Below are positions 9,267-17,417 of a stretch of DNA of 64,000 bases, piece by piece (the first letter of the stretch is position 1; the number at the start of each line of letters is the position of its first letter). Location: NCBI GenBank assembly GCA_910589045.1, contig CAJUSH010000001.1:101855-165854 (forward strand), given 5' to 3'. Both the position numbers and the translations under genes were made by a program. This DNA comes from an uncultured Eubacterium sp. (GTDB lineage: Bacteria; Bacillota_A; Clostridia; Lachnospirales; Lachnospiraceae). The notes below the pieces were generated by a model. The model did no database searches, was not told the DNA's origin, and saw nothing but the letters and a program-made list of their open reading frames with translations.

Positions 9267-11318
9267 ATGGCAAAATCAAAAAAGGATAAACTGAAAAAAC
9301 TGAAAAGGAAACGGTTTTGGCCGTCGGTTGTCGTATTTTTGCTGTTCACATCCGTATGTACGGGCATCGTCATCCTGGCGGTGGATTTATTTTCCACCTA
9401 TATCATGGGAACAAAGTTTACCAACTTCTATACGCAGGCCACGAATCTGAGCATGTTCGTGGAACGGCGCATAGAGCAGGGGGAGGACATCGCTGACGTG
9501 GTGGGACGTCTGGAGGAATACAACCGGGAACCTATCGAGATGTATGTGACGGACGCGTGGGGACGGGAAGCGGCCTTAATCGGAAAAAACAGACCGAGAC
9601 TGGACCAGGTGCTGGAATGGTCCTTCGGGGAGGAGCTGTTTATCATCCTCCCGGATAACACCTGGAGCTATGGGGTGCAGGAGGCAGCGGATATTTTGAA
9701 TCTGCCCCTTGCCCGGCTGGCGGGCAATGCCTTTCGGGAAATGTCCTGGCGAGACCCGGGCAGACGCAGCCTGTGGCTGCAGGATACGATCCTGGAGCAG
9801 AGCTTCTGGATGCGCATCCCGACAGTGACGGAGGATTACCGCTTTTATATGCTGTGCAGGCTGCAGATTCAGAGACAGGACATCATCTATGCGATGCTGC
9901 TGGGCGGGATAGCGATTGTCATGATGCTCATCCCTCTCGTTTTCCTGTTTGTCAATGCGGTGGCAAACATTCATATGCAGCGGGAGGTCACAAAGCTTCT
10001 GTACATGGATGCCGTGACGCTTGGCCGCAACTGGCTTTATTTCCAGGGCGCCGCGGGAAAAATGCTTGGCCGTATCTTAAACGGGCGAAAGGCATATGCG
10101 ATGATCAATCTGCATATGGAGCGCTACGCAAATTATATATCGTGCTATGGGAGCAGACAGGGGGAGGAGCTGTTGGAGTGCATGGACAGCTTCCTTCGTG
10201 CGCGTATGGGGCGCTTTGAGCTTTTCGGACATTACGGAAGCGCCGATTTCGGCTTGCTCTTCCGGTGCGAGGGCACGAATGCTGAGGCGTGGAAAGCGTA
10301 CTGTCACCGCAGGCTGCGCTCCCTCATGGCGGAGCTGGCAGGCCTGCAGCCGGAGCGCAAGCTCCACTTCCATGCAGGTGTGTGCATGGTTCCGCCGGTT
10401 GCTGCGGAAAAGGGAAACCGCCTTGGCAGACGCCGCGAGGTAGACGTTGATCAGCTGTTCAGCTATGCCAACACCGCGCAGAGCGCGAGCCACAATGAGG
10501 CGGAGCAGATTTTCTTTTTTGACGAGACGATGCTGGCGGACCAGAGCTGGGAGCTGTGGGTAGAGAACAATATGGACGCGGCGCTGGCGGCGGGAGAGTT
10601 TCAGGTTTATTTACAGCCCAAGTACAGCCCTGCGGATGAGCGGCTGGTGGGCGCGGAGGCGCTGGTGCGCTGGAACAGTCCCGAGAAGGGGCTGATCCAG
10701 CCGTCGCGTTTTATCCCGATTTTTGAGGAAAACGGATTTATTACGAAGCTGGATGATTTTATGATCGCGCAGGTGTCAAAGCTCCTTGCGGAGTGGACGG
10801 TGCAGGGAAAACGGATGGTTCCGGTTTCCGTCAACGTTTCACGGGCGCATTTTGCGCTGGAGGGGCTGGCGGAGCACATCAGCCAGCTTGTGGACAGCTA
10901 CGGGCCCAGGCATGAGCTGCTGGAGCTGGAGGTGACGGAGAGCGCCTTCTTTGACGATAAGGAGATTCTCATCAGCACGGTAAAGCAGCTGAAGGTATAT
11001 GGCTTTTCGATTTCCATGGATGATTTCGGCGCGGGCTATTCGTCGCTGAATTCTCTGAAGGATATCCCGCTTGACGTGTTAAAGCTTGACGGTGAATTTT
11101 TCCGCGGAAGTGACGAGAGCGGGCGGGGCGCCGTCATCGTGGAGGAGGCCATCCGCCTGGCGCGCGAGCTGAACATGCGCGTGGTAGCGGAGGGGGTCGA
11201 GCGCCGGGAGCAGGTGGATTTTCTGGCGTGCCTTGGCTGCGACATGATTCAGGGCTTTTATTATGCAAAGCCCATGCCGGTGGAGGAATTTGAAGCCCGG
11301 GCCGCCCGGGATTGCTGA
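9267..11318 (+). CDS. Membrane-bound c-di-GMP phosphodiesterase (EAL) with degenerate GGDEF domain
   Basis: The product has 683 residues. Transmembrane segments at ~16-38 and ~206-230 bracket an extracellular sensor region. A GGDEF-like domain follows (~245-400), but the signature reads GSADF, so cyclase activity is unlikely. The EAL domain (~430-680) looks catalytically complete: EAL at Glu464, NVSRAH, ELEVTES, DDFGAGYSSL, LKLDGEF, VAEGVE and QGFYYAKP. The expected reaction is hydrolysis of cyclic di-GMP to pGpG. The start has no strong ribosome binding site and is 6 nt after the transglutaminase gene, suggesting coupling. The hybrid kinase starts 11 nt downstream, so sensing of envelope state and c-di-GMP turnover may be co-expressed. 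Confidence 0.92.
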   Translation: MAKSKKDKLKKLKRKRFWPSVVVFLLFTSVCTGIVILAVDLFSTYIMGTKFTNFYTQATNLSMFVERRIEQGEDIADVVGRLEEYNREPIEMYVTDAWGREAALIGKNRPRLDQVLEWSFGEELFIILPDNTWSYGVQEAADILNLPLARLAGNAFREMSWRDPGRRSLWLQDTILEQSFWMRIPTVTEDYRFYMLCRLQIQRQDIIYAMLLGGIAIVMMLIPLVFLFVNAVANIHMQREVTKLLYMDAVTLGRNWLYFQGAAGKMLGRILNGRKAYAMINLHMERYANYISCYGSRQGEELLECMDSFLRARMGRFELFGHYGSADFGLLFRCEGTNAEAWKAYCHRRLRSLMAELAGLQPERKLHFHAGVCMVPPVAAEKGNRLGRRREVDVDQLFSYANTAQSASHNEAEQIFFFDETMLADQSWELWVENNMDAALAAGEFQVYLQPKYSPADERLVGAEALVRWNSPEKGLIQPSRFIPIFEENGFITKLDDFMIAQVSKLLAEWTVQGKRMVPVSVNVSRAHFALEGLAEHISQLVDSYGPRHELLELEVTESAFFDDKEILISTVKQLKVYGFSISMDDFGAGYSSLNSLKDIPLDVLKLDGEFFRGSDESGRGAVIVEEAIRLARELNMRVVAEGVERREQVDFLACLGCDMIQGFYYAKPMPVEEFEARAARDC

Positions 11319-11329
11319 GGAGGAAGCGG

Positions 11330-14300
11330 ATGCATACATTTTTAATTGCATTACAATATGTTGGACTTCTGGTGCTCTTTGCGACGATCATCCATGTGCT
11401 CAGCCAGAACGTGTCCAGGCAGCAGCAGATCATGTTTATTCTTCTGGTGTCGCTGCTGGCTAATTTTGTGGGCTATCTGTTTGAGCTGACGGCGCAGACA
11501 AAGCAGGAGGCGATCCGGGCAGTTCAGTTTACATACTTCGGCAAGCCCTTTGTGGTGCTCATGATGTTCCTGTTTATCATGGAATACTGCCGTATCAGGC
11601 TGCCGCGGGTTTTGGTTATCGTTCTGACCGCATTTCATCTGTGCAATACGCTTCTGGTGCTTACCTGCGAGCATCAGAGCCTTTATTATACCAGCATTGA
11701 ATATGTGAAGGGCGGGCTTTTTCCCCACCTTGAGATGGGGCACGGGCCGATGTATCTCGTTTACAATGCGGTGGCGATGGTGTATCTGCTGATTATGTTC
11801 TTCGTGTGTATCCGGCGTTATCTGGTGGTCAAAAGCGAGCTGCAGCGCAAGCAGGTCATCAAGCTCACCGTCATTATGGTCGTTATGTTTACGGGCCTGC
11901 TGCTGTTTATATCCGGCGTTACCGAAGGCTATGACACGACACTTCCTGCGTTTTTGATCAGCACGCTTATTCTGGCATCGGCGCTGTTTAAGGATCAGCT
12001 CTTAAACGTGCTCTCCATGGCAAAGGACATGGCGGCGGATGAGCAGACGGATGCCCTCATCGTGCTCGACAGCGATAACCAGCTGATCTACCACAACAAA
12101 AAGGCGGAGAAGCTCTTCGATTTCACGCTGCCCTCAAGCTATGCCGCGATCTGGGATGAGCTGGACAGCTGCATCGTTGACAACGAGAATCTGGAGCGTG
12201 ATCACCGGATGTACGAGGTGTACAGCCGGCTGCTCACGGAGGGAAGCACCTACTTTGGAAAGCTGTATATCCTGAACGATATTACCGAAAGCTATTATTA
12301 CATCAAGAACGCCGAGGAGCAGGCGAAGCTCATGAAGGCGCTCAAGCAGCAGGCGGAGGAGGCAAATCAGGCAAAATCCGCCTTTGTCTCGAACATGTCC
12401 CATGAAATCCGCACGCCCATGAACGCCATCGTGGGCATGACAGAGATTTTGCTGCGGGAGAACCTTCCGGCACAGGATGTTGGCTACCTGCAGAACATCA
12501 AAAATTCGGGTAATGCACTGCTTGGCATTATCAACGATATCCTGGACTTTTCCAAGATCGAGTCCGGAAAGCTGGAGCTGGTGGACGCATCCTACGAGCC
12601 GATGTCCATGCTGAGTGATCTGGGGATGATCTTTCTCACCCGCGTGGGGGAAAAGCATGTGGAGCTGCTCTTTGATATTGATGCAGAGCTGCCCAACCGC
12701 CTGTACGGGGACGCGCTGCGCATCCGTCAGATCATTATCAACATTGTAAACAATGCCATCAAGTTTACCGACAGCGGATTTGTACGCCTTAGTATTGCCG
12801 TGGAAAAAATGACAAACGAGGACATTGAGCTGTTCGTTTCCATCAAGGACAGCGGCCAGGGCATCCGCGAGGAGGATATCGGCAGGCTTTTCGCCTCCTT
12901 TTCGCAGGTTGACAGCAAAAAGAACCACAACAAGGAGGGCACGGGGCTGGGGCTTTCCATCTCCAGGCAGCTCGTAGAGCTGATGGGCGGCACGATCGGC
13001 GTGCGCAGTACCTACGGTGAGGGGAGCGAGTTCTATTTTAACATCCATCAGAAGCGTGAAGGAGAGGAGCCGGCGGCGGCTTTGCGGGAGAAACATATGG
13101 TGCATGTGGGCGGAAGCTTCGCATCCGTGCTTTTGGAAGAACAGCTTGCGCGGCTGTGCGGACAGTTCGGCGTCGTTTTGGAGAAGAACGCGTCGGACGG
13201 CCTGCCGGAGCGTGAGGTAGATTTTTTCTTTCTGGATGCACAGACGCAGAAAGCACTTGCCGGGGTTCTCGCGGACAGGCGCGGAGATCTCGGTGAGATC
13301 TGTGTGCTGCTGAACCCGCTGCTTGAGGAATGCGTGTTACCGGATGCAAAAAAGGTCAACAAGCCTCTGTATACACTCAACTTTTGCCAGATATTAAATC
13401 ATGAATCGATAACGGATAAGACGGAGGGCGAGGAGTATGTAAGCTTTTGTGCACCGGAGGCGAGCATTCTTATCGTAGACGACAACGAGATGAACCTGAA
13501 GGTGGCGACGGGGCTTTTGGAGCCGCTGCACATGCAGATCGACACGGCGGACAGCGGCAAGCGGGCACTGCAGATGGTTCAGCAAAAGCAGTACCATATT
13601 ATTTTTATGGACCATATGATGCCTGTGATGGACGGAATCGAGACGACCGAGCGCATCCGGGCGCTGGACGGCACGTATTATAAAAACGTACCGATCATCG
13701 CGCTGACCGCAAACGCCCTCATGGATGCGCGGGAAAAATTCCAGGCGGCGGGCATGGACGATTTTGTGGCAAAGCCTATTGAGATGCGGGACATCTGCAG
13801 CAAGATCAAGAGCTGGCTGCCAAGGGGCCTGGTAAAGCACGGGGCCGCGGCGCAGGAAGCAGAGATCCGTCCTGCGGGGGAGGTGTCATCAGACCAGGCG
13901 GATGCCGGTGCTTCGGCGGAGGCAAAAGCCGGACGGAAGGAAGCGGACTGGGATACGCAGATGAATCTTGGCGGTATTGACAGAGCCGAAGGGATTCGCT
14001 GCTGCGGCACCGAAAAGCTCTGGCGGGAGCTGCTGGGAGATTTCTACAAGGTGATTGACGCGAAGGCGAAGAAGATCGAGGAATGCGTTGCAGAAAAATT
14101 GATTCGTGATTATACAATTGAGGTTCATGCACTGAAAAATACGGCGCGGATGATTGGAGATCGGGAACTGTCCGAATGGTTCCACCGCATGGAGGACTGC
14201 GGAAACGCGGGGGATGCGGAGACGATCGAGCGGGAGACACCTGCACTGCTTGCGGCGTACCGCGCCTACAAGCCGCTGCTGGAGCCTTTCGCGAGACAGC

Positions 14301-14545
14301 AGAATGAGGCGCTGGAGAGCCGTGCCCCGGAGGAGCTTCGGGAAATTTTGCAGAGGCTGCACGACGCGGCGGATACCTTCGACCTGGATACGGTGGACGC
14401 GGCGATGAAGGAACTGGAGTGCTGCCGGATGCCTCAGGCCTGCCAGGAGGGCTTTGAGAAGCTGCGGGCATATGTGGCGGACGTGGCGCTGATGGAGGTT
14501 TTAGAGCTGACCGACGAGCTGTGCCAGTTACTGCTCACTTCGTGA
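11330..14545 (+). CDS. Hybrid sensor histidine kinase with receiver and Hpt domains
   Basis: The product has 1071 residues from ATG 11330, which sits behind a GGAGG in the stop region of the EAL gene. The N-terminal ~220 residues hold about seven transmembrane helices, resembling the histidine-kinase 7TM region, then a PAS-like segment. HisKA carries His358 in SNMSHEIRTPMNA. The ATPase domain has NAIKFTDSG, DSGQGI and GTGLGLSI. A poorly conserved receiver-like stretch (~585-700) lacks the phospho-acceptor pattern. A good receiver follows with Asp761 in IIFMDHMMP, then an Hpt domain with His933 in VHALKNTARMIG. This supports a His-Asp-His phosphorelay. The final acceptor is not fused; the response regulator at 14815 is a candidate. 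Confidence 0.92.
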   Translation: MHTFLIALQYVGLLVLFATIIHVLSQNVSRQQQIMFILLVSLLANFVGYLFELTAQTKQEAIRAVQFTYFGKPFVVLMMFLFIMEYCRIRLPRVLVIVLTAFHLCNTLLVLTCEHQSLYYTSIEYVKGGLFPHLEMGHGPMYLVYNAVAMVYLLIMFFVCIRRYLVVKSELQRKQVIKLTVIMVVMFTGLLLFISGVTEGYDTTLPAFLISTLILASALFKDQLLNVLSMAKDMAADEQTDALIVLDSDNQLIYHNKKAEKLFDFTLPSSYAAIWDELDSCIVDNENLERDHRMYEVYSRLLTEGSTYFGKLYILNDITESYYYIKNAEEQAKLMKALKQQAEEANQAKSAFVSNMSHEIRTPMNAIVGMTEILLRENLPAQDVGYLQNIKNSGNALLGIINDILDFSKIESGKLELVDASYEPMSMLSDLGMIFLTRVGEKHVELLFDIDAELPNRLYGDALRIRQIIINIVNNAIKFTDSGFVRLSIAVEKMTNEDIELFVSIKDSGQGIREEDIGRLFASFSQVDSKKNHNKEGTGLGLSISRQLVELMGGTIGVRSTYGEGSEFYFNIHQKREGEEPAAALREKHMVHVGGSFASVLLEEQLARLCGQFGVVLEKNASDGLPEREVDFFFLDAQTQKALAGVLADRRGDLGEICVLLNPLLEECVLPDAKKVNKPLYTLNFCQILNHESITDKTEGEEYVSFCAPEASILIVDDNEMNLKVATGLLEPLHMQIDTADSGKRALQMVQQKQYHIIFMDHMMPVMDGIETTERIRALDGTYYKNVPIIALTANALMDAREKFQAAGMDDFVAKPIEMRDICSKIKSWLPRGLVKHGAAAQEAEIRPAGEVSSDQADAGASAEAKAGRKEADWDTQMNLGGIDRAEGIRCCGTEKLWRELLGDFYKVIDAKAKKIEECVAEKLIRDYTIEVHALKNTARMIGDRELSEWFHRMEDCGNAGDAETIERETPALLAAYRAYKPLLEPFARQQNEALESRAPEELREILQRLHDAADTFDLDTVDAAMKELECCRMPQACQEGFEKLRAYVADVALMEVLELTDELCQLLLTS

Positions 14546-14559
14546 CCGGCAACGTGCGA

Positions 14560-14636
14560 GTTACTTTTCACAGGGCAGGAATGCGCATTTACTGCGCAGT
14601 CCGTAAGAACATGATTCAGGTGTGAGGGGCGATTTT
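14560..14636 (+). repeat. 77-nt dispersed repeat, copy A
   Basis: This stretch matches the reverse complement of 26427-26503 over 77 nt with 4 mismatches, all in the first 25 nt; the final 53 nt are identical. It starts GTTACTTTTCA. It sits just after the hybrid kinase stop. Confidence 0.85.
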
Positions 14637-14721
14637 TGCGAAGCAAAACTCTGAATATCGCCCCGAATCGTTACTATGAGCGGCTCCCGAGCCGTGAATA
14701 GTAACACGTGCGAAAAGTAAC
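14560..14721. repeat. MITE-like element bounded by GTTACTTTTC / GAAAAGTAAC
   Basis: The 162-nt intergenic segment begins GTTACTTTTC (14560-14569) and ends with its exact reverse complement GAAAAGTAAC (14712-14721). Inside are further inverted repeats: GGGGCGAT...ATCGCCCC around a TTTTGC/GCAAAA stem (~14627-14664), and GTTACTAT...ATAGTAAC around CGGCTC/GAGCCG (14670-14705). No frame is credible. No target-site duplication could be made out. Confidence 0.55.
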
Positions 14722-14746
14722 TGAAACGTAACGTTGTGCGCCCTGC

Positions 14747-14775
14747 TTGCGTAATCGTCCAAAATGGAATACAAT
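14747..14775 (+). promoter_or_regulatory. Promoter for the response regulator-cbiG pair
   Basis: TTGCGT (14747-14752), a 17-bp spacer and TACAAT (14770-14775), 39 nt before the start codon. Confidence 0.65.
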
Positions 14776-14814
14776 AGATTCAGGTAAAATGGATTTAGTC
14801 AGGAGGGAACGGGA

Positions 14815-15594
14815 ATGGAGACGACAACGGTTAAAAGGATGCTCATCATCACGGAGACGCAGGGCTATCTTATGCTGAGCCTCAAGGAAAAGCTTGAGGA
14901 GGAGGGCTACATAGTCACGATTGTCAAGGCGGACATTGACGAGATCAGTAAAATGCAGGAAAAGCTCAGCGTTGTGCTGATCTACGGTGACGAGACGCTG
15001 GCCGAGAAAACGCAGGCGCTGATCTACATCAAGGATCAGGCGGCGGAGATGGATGTTCCGGTGTTTGCAACGGGCAGCAGGGAGGAGCTTGCGGATATCG
15101 AGGCATTGGTGGGCGCGCAGACGATTCGCCAGAAATTTGTCCGCCCGATCAACGTCAATGAGCTGGTATCTGCGATTGATACGTATGTAGAGAAGTTTGG
15201 CGGGGATAATAAAAAGAAAATACTTGTGGTGGATGACTCCGGTGCGATGCTGCGCAATGTCAAGGGCTGGCTGGAGGATCACTATCAGGTCATCCTCGCA
15301 AATTCCGGTGCGATGGCGATCAAATATCTGGCGATGAACCGTCCGGACCTGGTGCTGCTGGACTATGAGATGCCGATCGTGGACGGCAGGCAGGTGCTGG
15401 AGATGATCCGCGCTGAGAAGGAGTTCTCGGATATGCCGGTTATTTTCCTGACGGGCAAGGACGACAAGGAGAGCGTGATGCAGGTCATGGCGTTAAAGCC
15501 GGCGGGCTATCTGCTTAAAACACTGGAGCCTGCGATGATCGTGCAGGCAGTGGATGACTTTTTTGAGCGGCAGAAGGGCTTAAAGCATGTATAA
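14815..15594 (+). CDS. Two-domain response regulator (pseudo-receiver plus receiver)
   Basis: The product has 259 residues. The N-terminal ~115 residues resemble a receiver fold (RMLIITETQGYLMLSLKEKLEEEG) but lack the acidic pocket and phospho-Asp. The C-terminal half is a canonical receiver: VVDDSGAML, Asp183 in LVLLDYEMP, VIFLTGKDD, then LKPAGYLLK. There is no DNA-binding or enzymatic output, so it probably acts by protein contact or as a relay intermediate. An AGGAGGG ribosome binding site precedes the ATG. The gene overlaps cbiG by 8 nt, so the two are translationally coupled. The hybrid kinase upstream is a plausible phospho-donor (inference). Confidence 0.85.
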   Translation: METTTVKRMLIITETQGYLMLSLKEKLEEEGYIVTIVKADIDEISKMQEKLSVVLIYGDETLAEKTQALIYIKDQAAEMDVPVFATGSREELADIEALVGAQTIRQKFVRPINVNELVSAIDTYVEKFGGDNKKKILVVDDSGAMLRNVKGWLEDHYQVILANSGAMAIKYLAMNRPDLVLLDYEMPIVDGRQVLEMIRAEKEFSDMPVIFLTGKDDKESVMQVMALKPAGYLLKTLEPAMIVQAVDDFFERQKGLKHV

Positions 15595-16603
15595 AAATAT
15601 TGCCGTGTTCGCCTTCAGCGCACAGGGGATCATAACGGGTGAACGGATCAGGGAAGCATTGGAAAAGCCGGGCGGCGACGTGGGAGCGTGGGCGCCTGCC
15701 CGCCTTGCCTCCCGCGGCTGGATGGGCTTTTCCACTCTTGCAAAGGAGCTGGAAGAGCTTTTTTTGAAAATGGATGCATTTGTTTTTGTGGGTGCGGCGG
15801 GGATCGCCGTGCGCGCCGTGGCGCCCTTTATCAGGGATAAGCTGCATGATCCGGCGGTTGTCGTGGTGGATGAGCTGGGACGGTTTGTCATTCCGGTTTT
15901 GAGCGGGCATGCGGGCGGTGCGAATGAGCTGGCGCGCAGGCTCGGCGCGGCACTTGAGGCCCTGCCGGTTATCACCACGGCGACCGATCTTCACGACGTG
16001 TTTTCCGTGGATACCTTTGCGCGCAGGCAGGGCTTATCCATCGTAGAAAAGGACGAGATCAAGCACCTTTCGGGGGCTTTGCTTGCGGGGGAGCCGATCG
16101 GAGCGCTCACACCGGAATGCGGTTTTTTAATTTCGCCTTACCCGGTGGGAAAACCCTTTGAGCATACGCTGCATCTCGTGCCCCAGGATCTTGTTGTAGG
16201 CATGGGATGCAAAAAGGGTGTGCCGGAGGATGTGCTGGCGGGCTTTTTGACCGGGGTGTTTGAGCGGGAGGGCTGGTCGCTGCACCGGATTCGTGCGATC
16301 GCCTCCGTCGATGCAAAGCGGGAGGAGCCGGGGCTGACTGCCCTCGCACGCCGGCTGCATGTCCCGTTTCTGACCTATGCGGGGGATCTGCTGGCAGCGC
16401 AGCAGGGAGATTTTTCATCGTCAGAGTTTGTGCGGGGCACGGTGGGCGTGGACAATGTTTGTGAGCGCAGTGCGCTGTGCGCGGCTGTTGAGGAGGGCTG
16501 GCTTCCGGCGGGGAGCCGCTTTGAGGATTTCTGCCGTCTGGGAAAGGAGAAGGGCGGGGGGATGACGTTGGCCGTGCTTGCAATCTGCAGGAAAACGTGC
16601 TAG
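15587..16603 (+). CDS. cbiG: Cobalt-precorrin-5A hydrolase (CbiG), orphan
   Basis: The product has 338 residues. CbiG opens the delta-lactone of cobalt-precorrin-5A in anaerobic cobalamin synthesis, releasing acetaldehyde. The N-terminal domain contains FVGAAGIAVRAVAPFI (~66-81) and VLSGHAGGANELA (~106-118). The C-terminal domain starts at VVGMGCKKGVPE (~204) and ends with the RGTVGVDNVCERSAL segment. No other cbi/cob gene and no cobalamin riboswitch is visible here, so the gene is displaced from its pathway. Its overlap with a response regulator is unusual; the pathway genes presumably lie elsewhere. Confidence 0.9.
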   Translation: MYKNIAVFAFSAQGIITGERIREALEKPGGDVGAWAPARLASRGWMGFSTLAKELEELFLKMDAFVFVGAAGIAVRAVAPFIRDKLHDPAVVVVDELGRFVIPVLSGHAGGANELARRLGAALEALPVITTATDLHDVFSVDTFARRQGLSIVEKDEIKHLSGALLAGEPIGALTPECGFLISPYPVGKPFEHTLHLVPQDLVVGMGCKKGVPEDVLAGFLTGVFEREGWSLHRIRAIASVDAKREEPGLTALARRLHVPFLTYAGDLLAAQQGDFSSSEFVRGTVGVDNVCERSALCAAVEEGWLPAGSRFEDFCRLGKEKGGGMTLAVLAICRKTC

Positions 16604-16649
16604 TGTGGCATAAAAGAGTGCAAAACTGTTATTGATAAAGGAGATCATC

Positions 16650-17270
16650 ATGGAAGAACAAAGGGCTTTGACCGAGGAGGAAGAAAAAGAGATCAGGCGC
16701 AGGAGGCGTGCGCTGAAAAAGAAGCGTATGGAGAAAAAGAAGGCGCAGGAACAGAAGCGGATGCGTGCGCTGCTCGACGACGAGGCGAAGCCGGAGCTTG
16801 TGGAAACCCCTGGGCAGCGGCAGCAGCGGCTCTACGCAAGAGCGCAGAAAAAGATGAGCTTTGCGCCGCATATGTACCGCAGGGAGGATCAGGCAGACAT
16901 GTACCGCCAGGCGGCGGAGCTGTTTCGCGAGACGGGGGAGTATGAGGATGCAGAGGAGCTGCTCAAAGTATGCCGGAAAAAGGCAAAAAAGCACCGGACG
17001 CTCTATATCGAGGAGACATATGCGCGCATAAACGAGCAGCTTGCGGGGGCGAAAACACGCGTGGACTGTCAAAAATTGAGGGAAAATATCGAAGCAATCG
17101 CGGATTATAAGGATATGGAGGAAATGCGCCGCTCGTGTGATGCTTTGGAGCAGCGCCTGTTGAAAAAAGAGCGGATTGAAAAATTTTTAAAAATTTTTCT
17201 GTCAGCTGTAGTACTTTTGGTGCTCGTTGCCGTTATAATATACGTAGAAGAATCTATTTATTTTTTATAA
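16650..17270 (+). CDS. Unknown protein with basic coiled-coil N-terminus and C-terminal transmembrane anchor
   Basis: The product has 206 residues from ATG 16650, which follows an AAAGGAG ribosome binding site; an in-frame ATG at 16632 is less likely. Residues ~10-45 are an extremely charged Glu/Arg/Lys helix (EEEEKEIRRRRRALKKKRMEKKK). The middle has a TPR-like helix pair (MYRQAAELFRETGEYEDAEELL). Residues ~180-202 are a single hydrophobic segment, close to the C-terminus, so it is probably tail-anchored facing the cytoplasm. No family was recognised. It sits between cbiG and the transglutaminase paralogues. Confidence 0.7.
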   Translation: MEEQRALTEEEEKEIRRRRRALKKKRMEKKKAQEQKRMRALLDDEAKPELVETPGQRQQRLYARAQKKMSFAPHMYRREDQADMYRQAAELFRETGEYEDAEELLKVCRKKAKKHRTLYIEETYARINEQLAGAKTRVDCQKLRENIEAIADYKDMEEMRRSCDALEQRLLKKERIEKFLKIFLSAVVLLVLVAVIIYVEESIYFL

Positions 17271-17417
17271 TAAAGCAAGAATATGATGGAAACGTGAAAG
17301 TTTTGTCATTTCTGTAACATGACTGACAAAACGGTGTCTTTATAAGCATAGGCAGCATACATTTTCATCAAAATGTTTCTGTAATACAATAAAGAAAGAG
17401 GGAAAAAGGAAAGAGCG

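Noticed and set aside
12134..13105. 323-residue minus-strand frame inside the hybrid kinase gene
   Set aside because: It is entirely antisense to conserved kinase motifs, with low-complexity His/Leu/Gln-rich shadow sequence and no start signals.
15587..16603. Cobalamin biosynthesis cluster around cbiG
   Set aside because: No other cbi/cob gene or cobalamin riboswitch was recognised nearby, so only an orphan cbiG is claimed.
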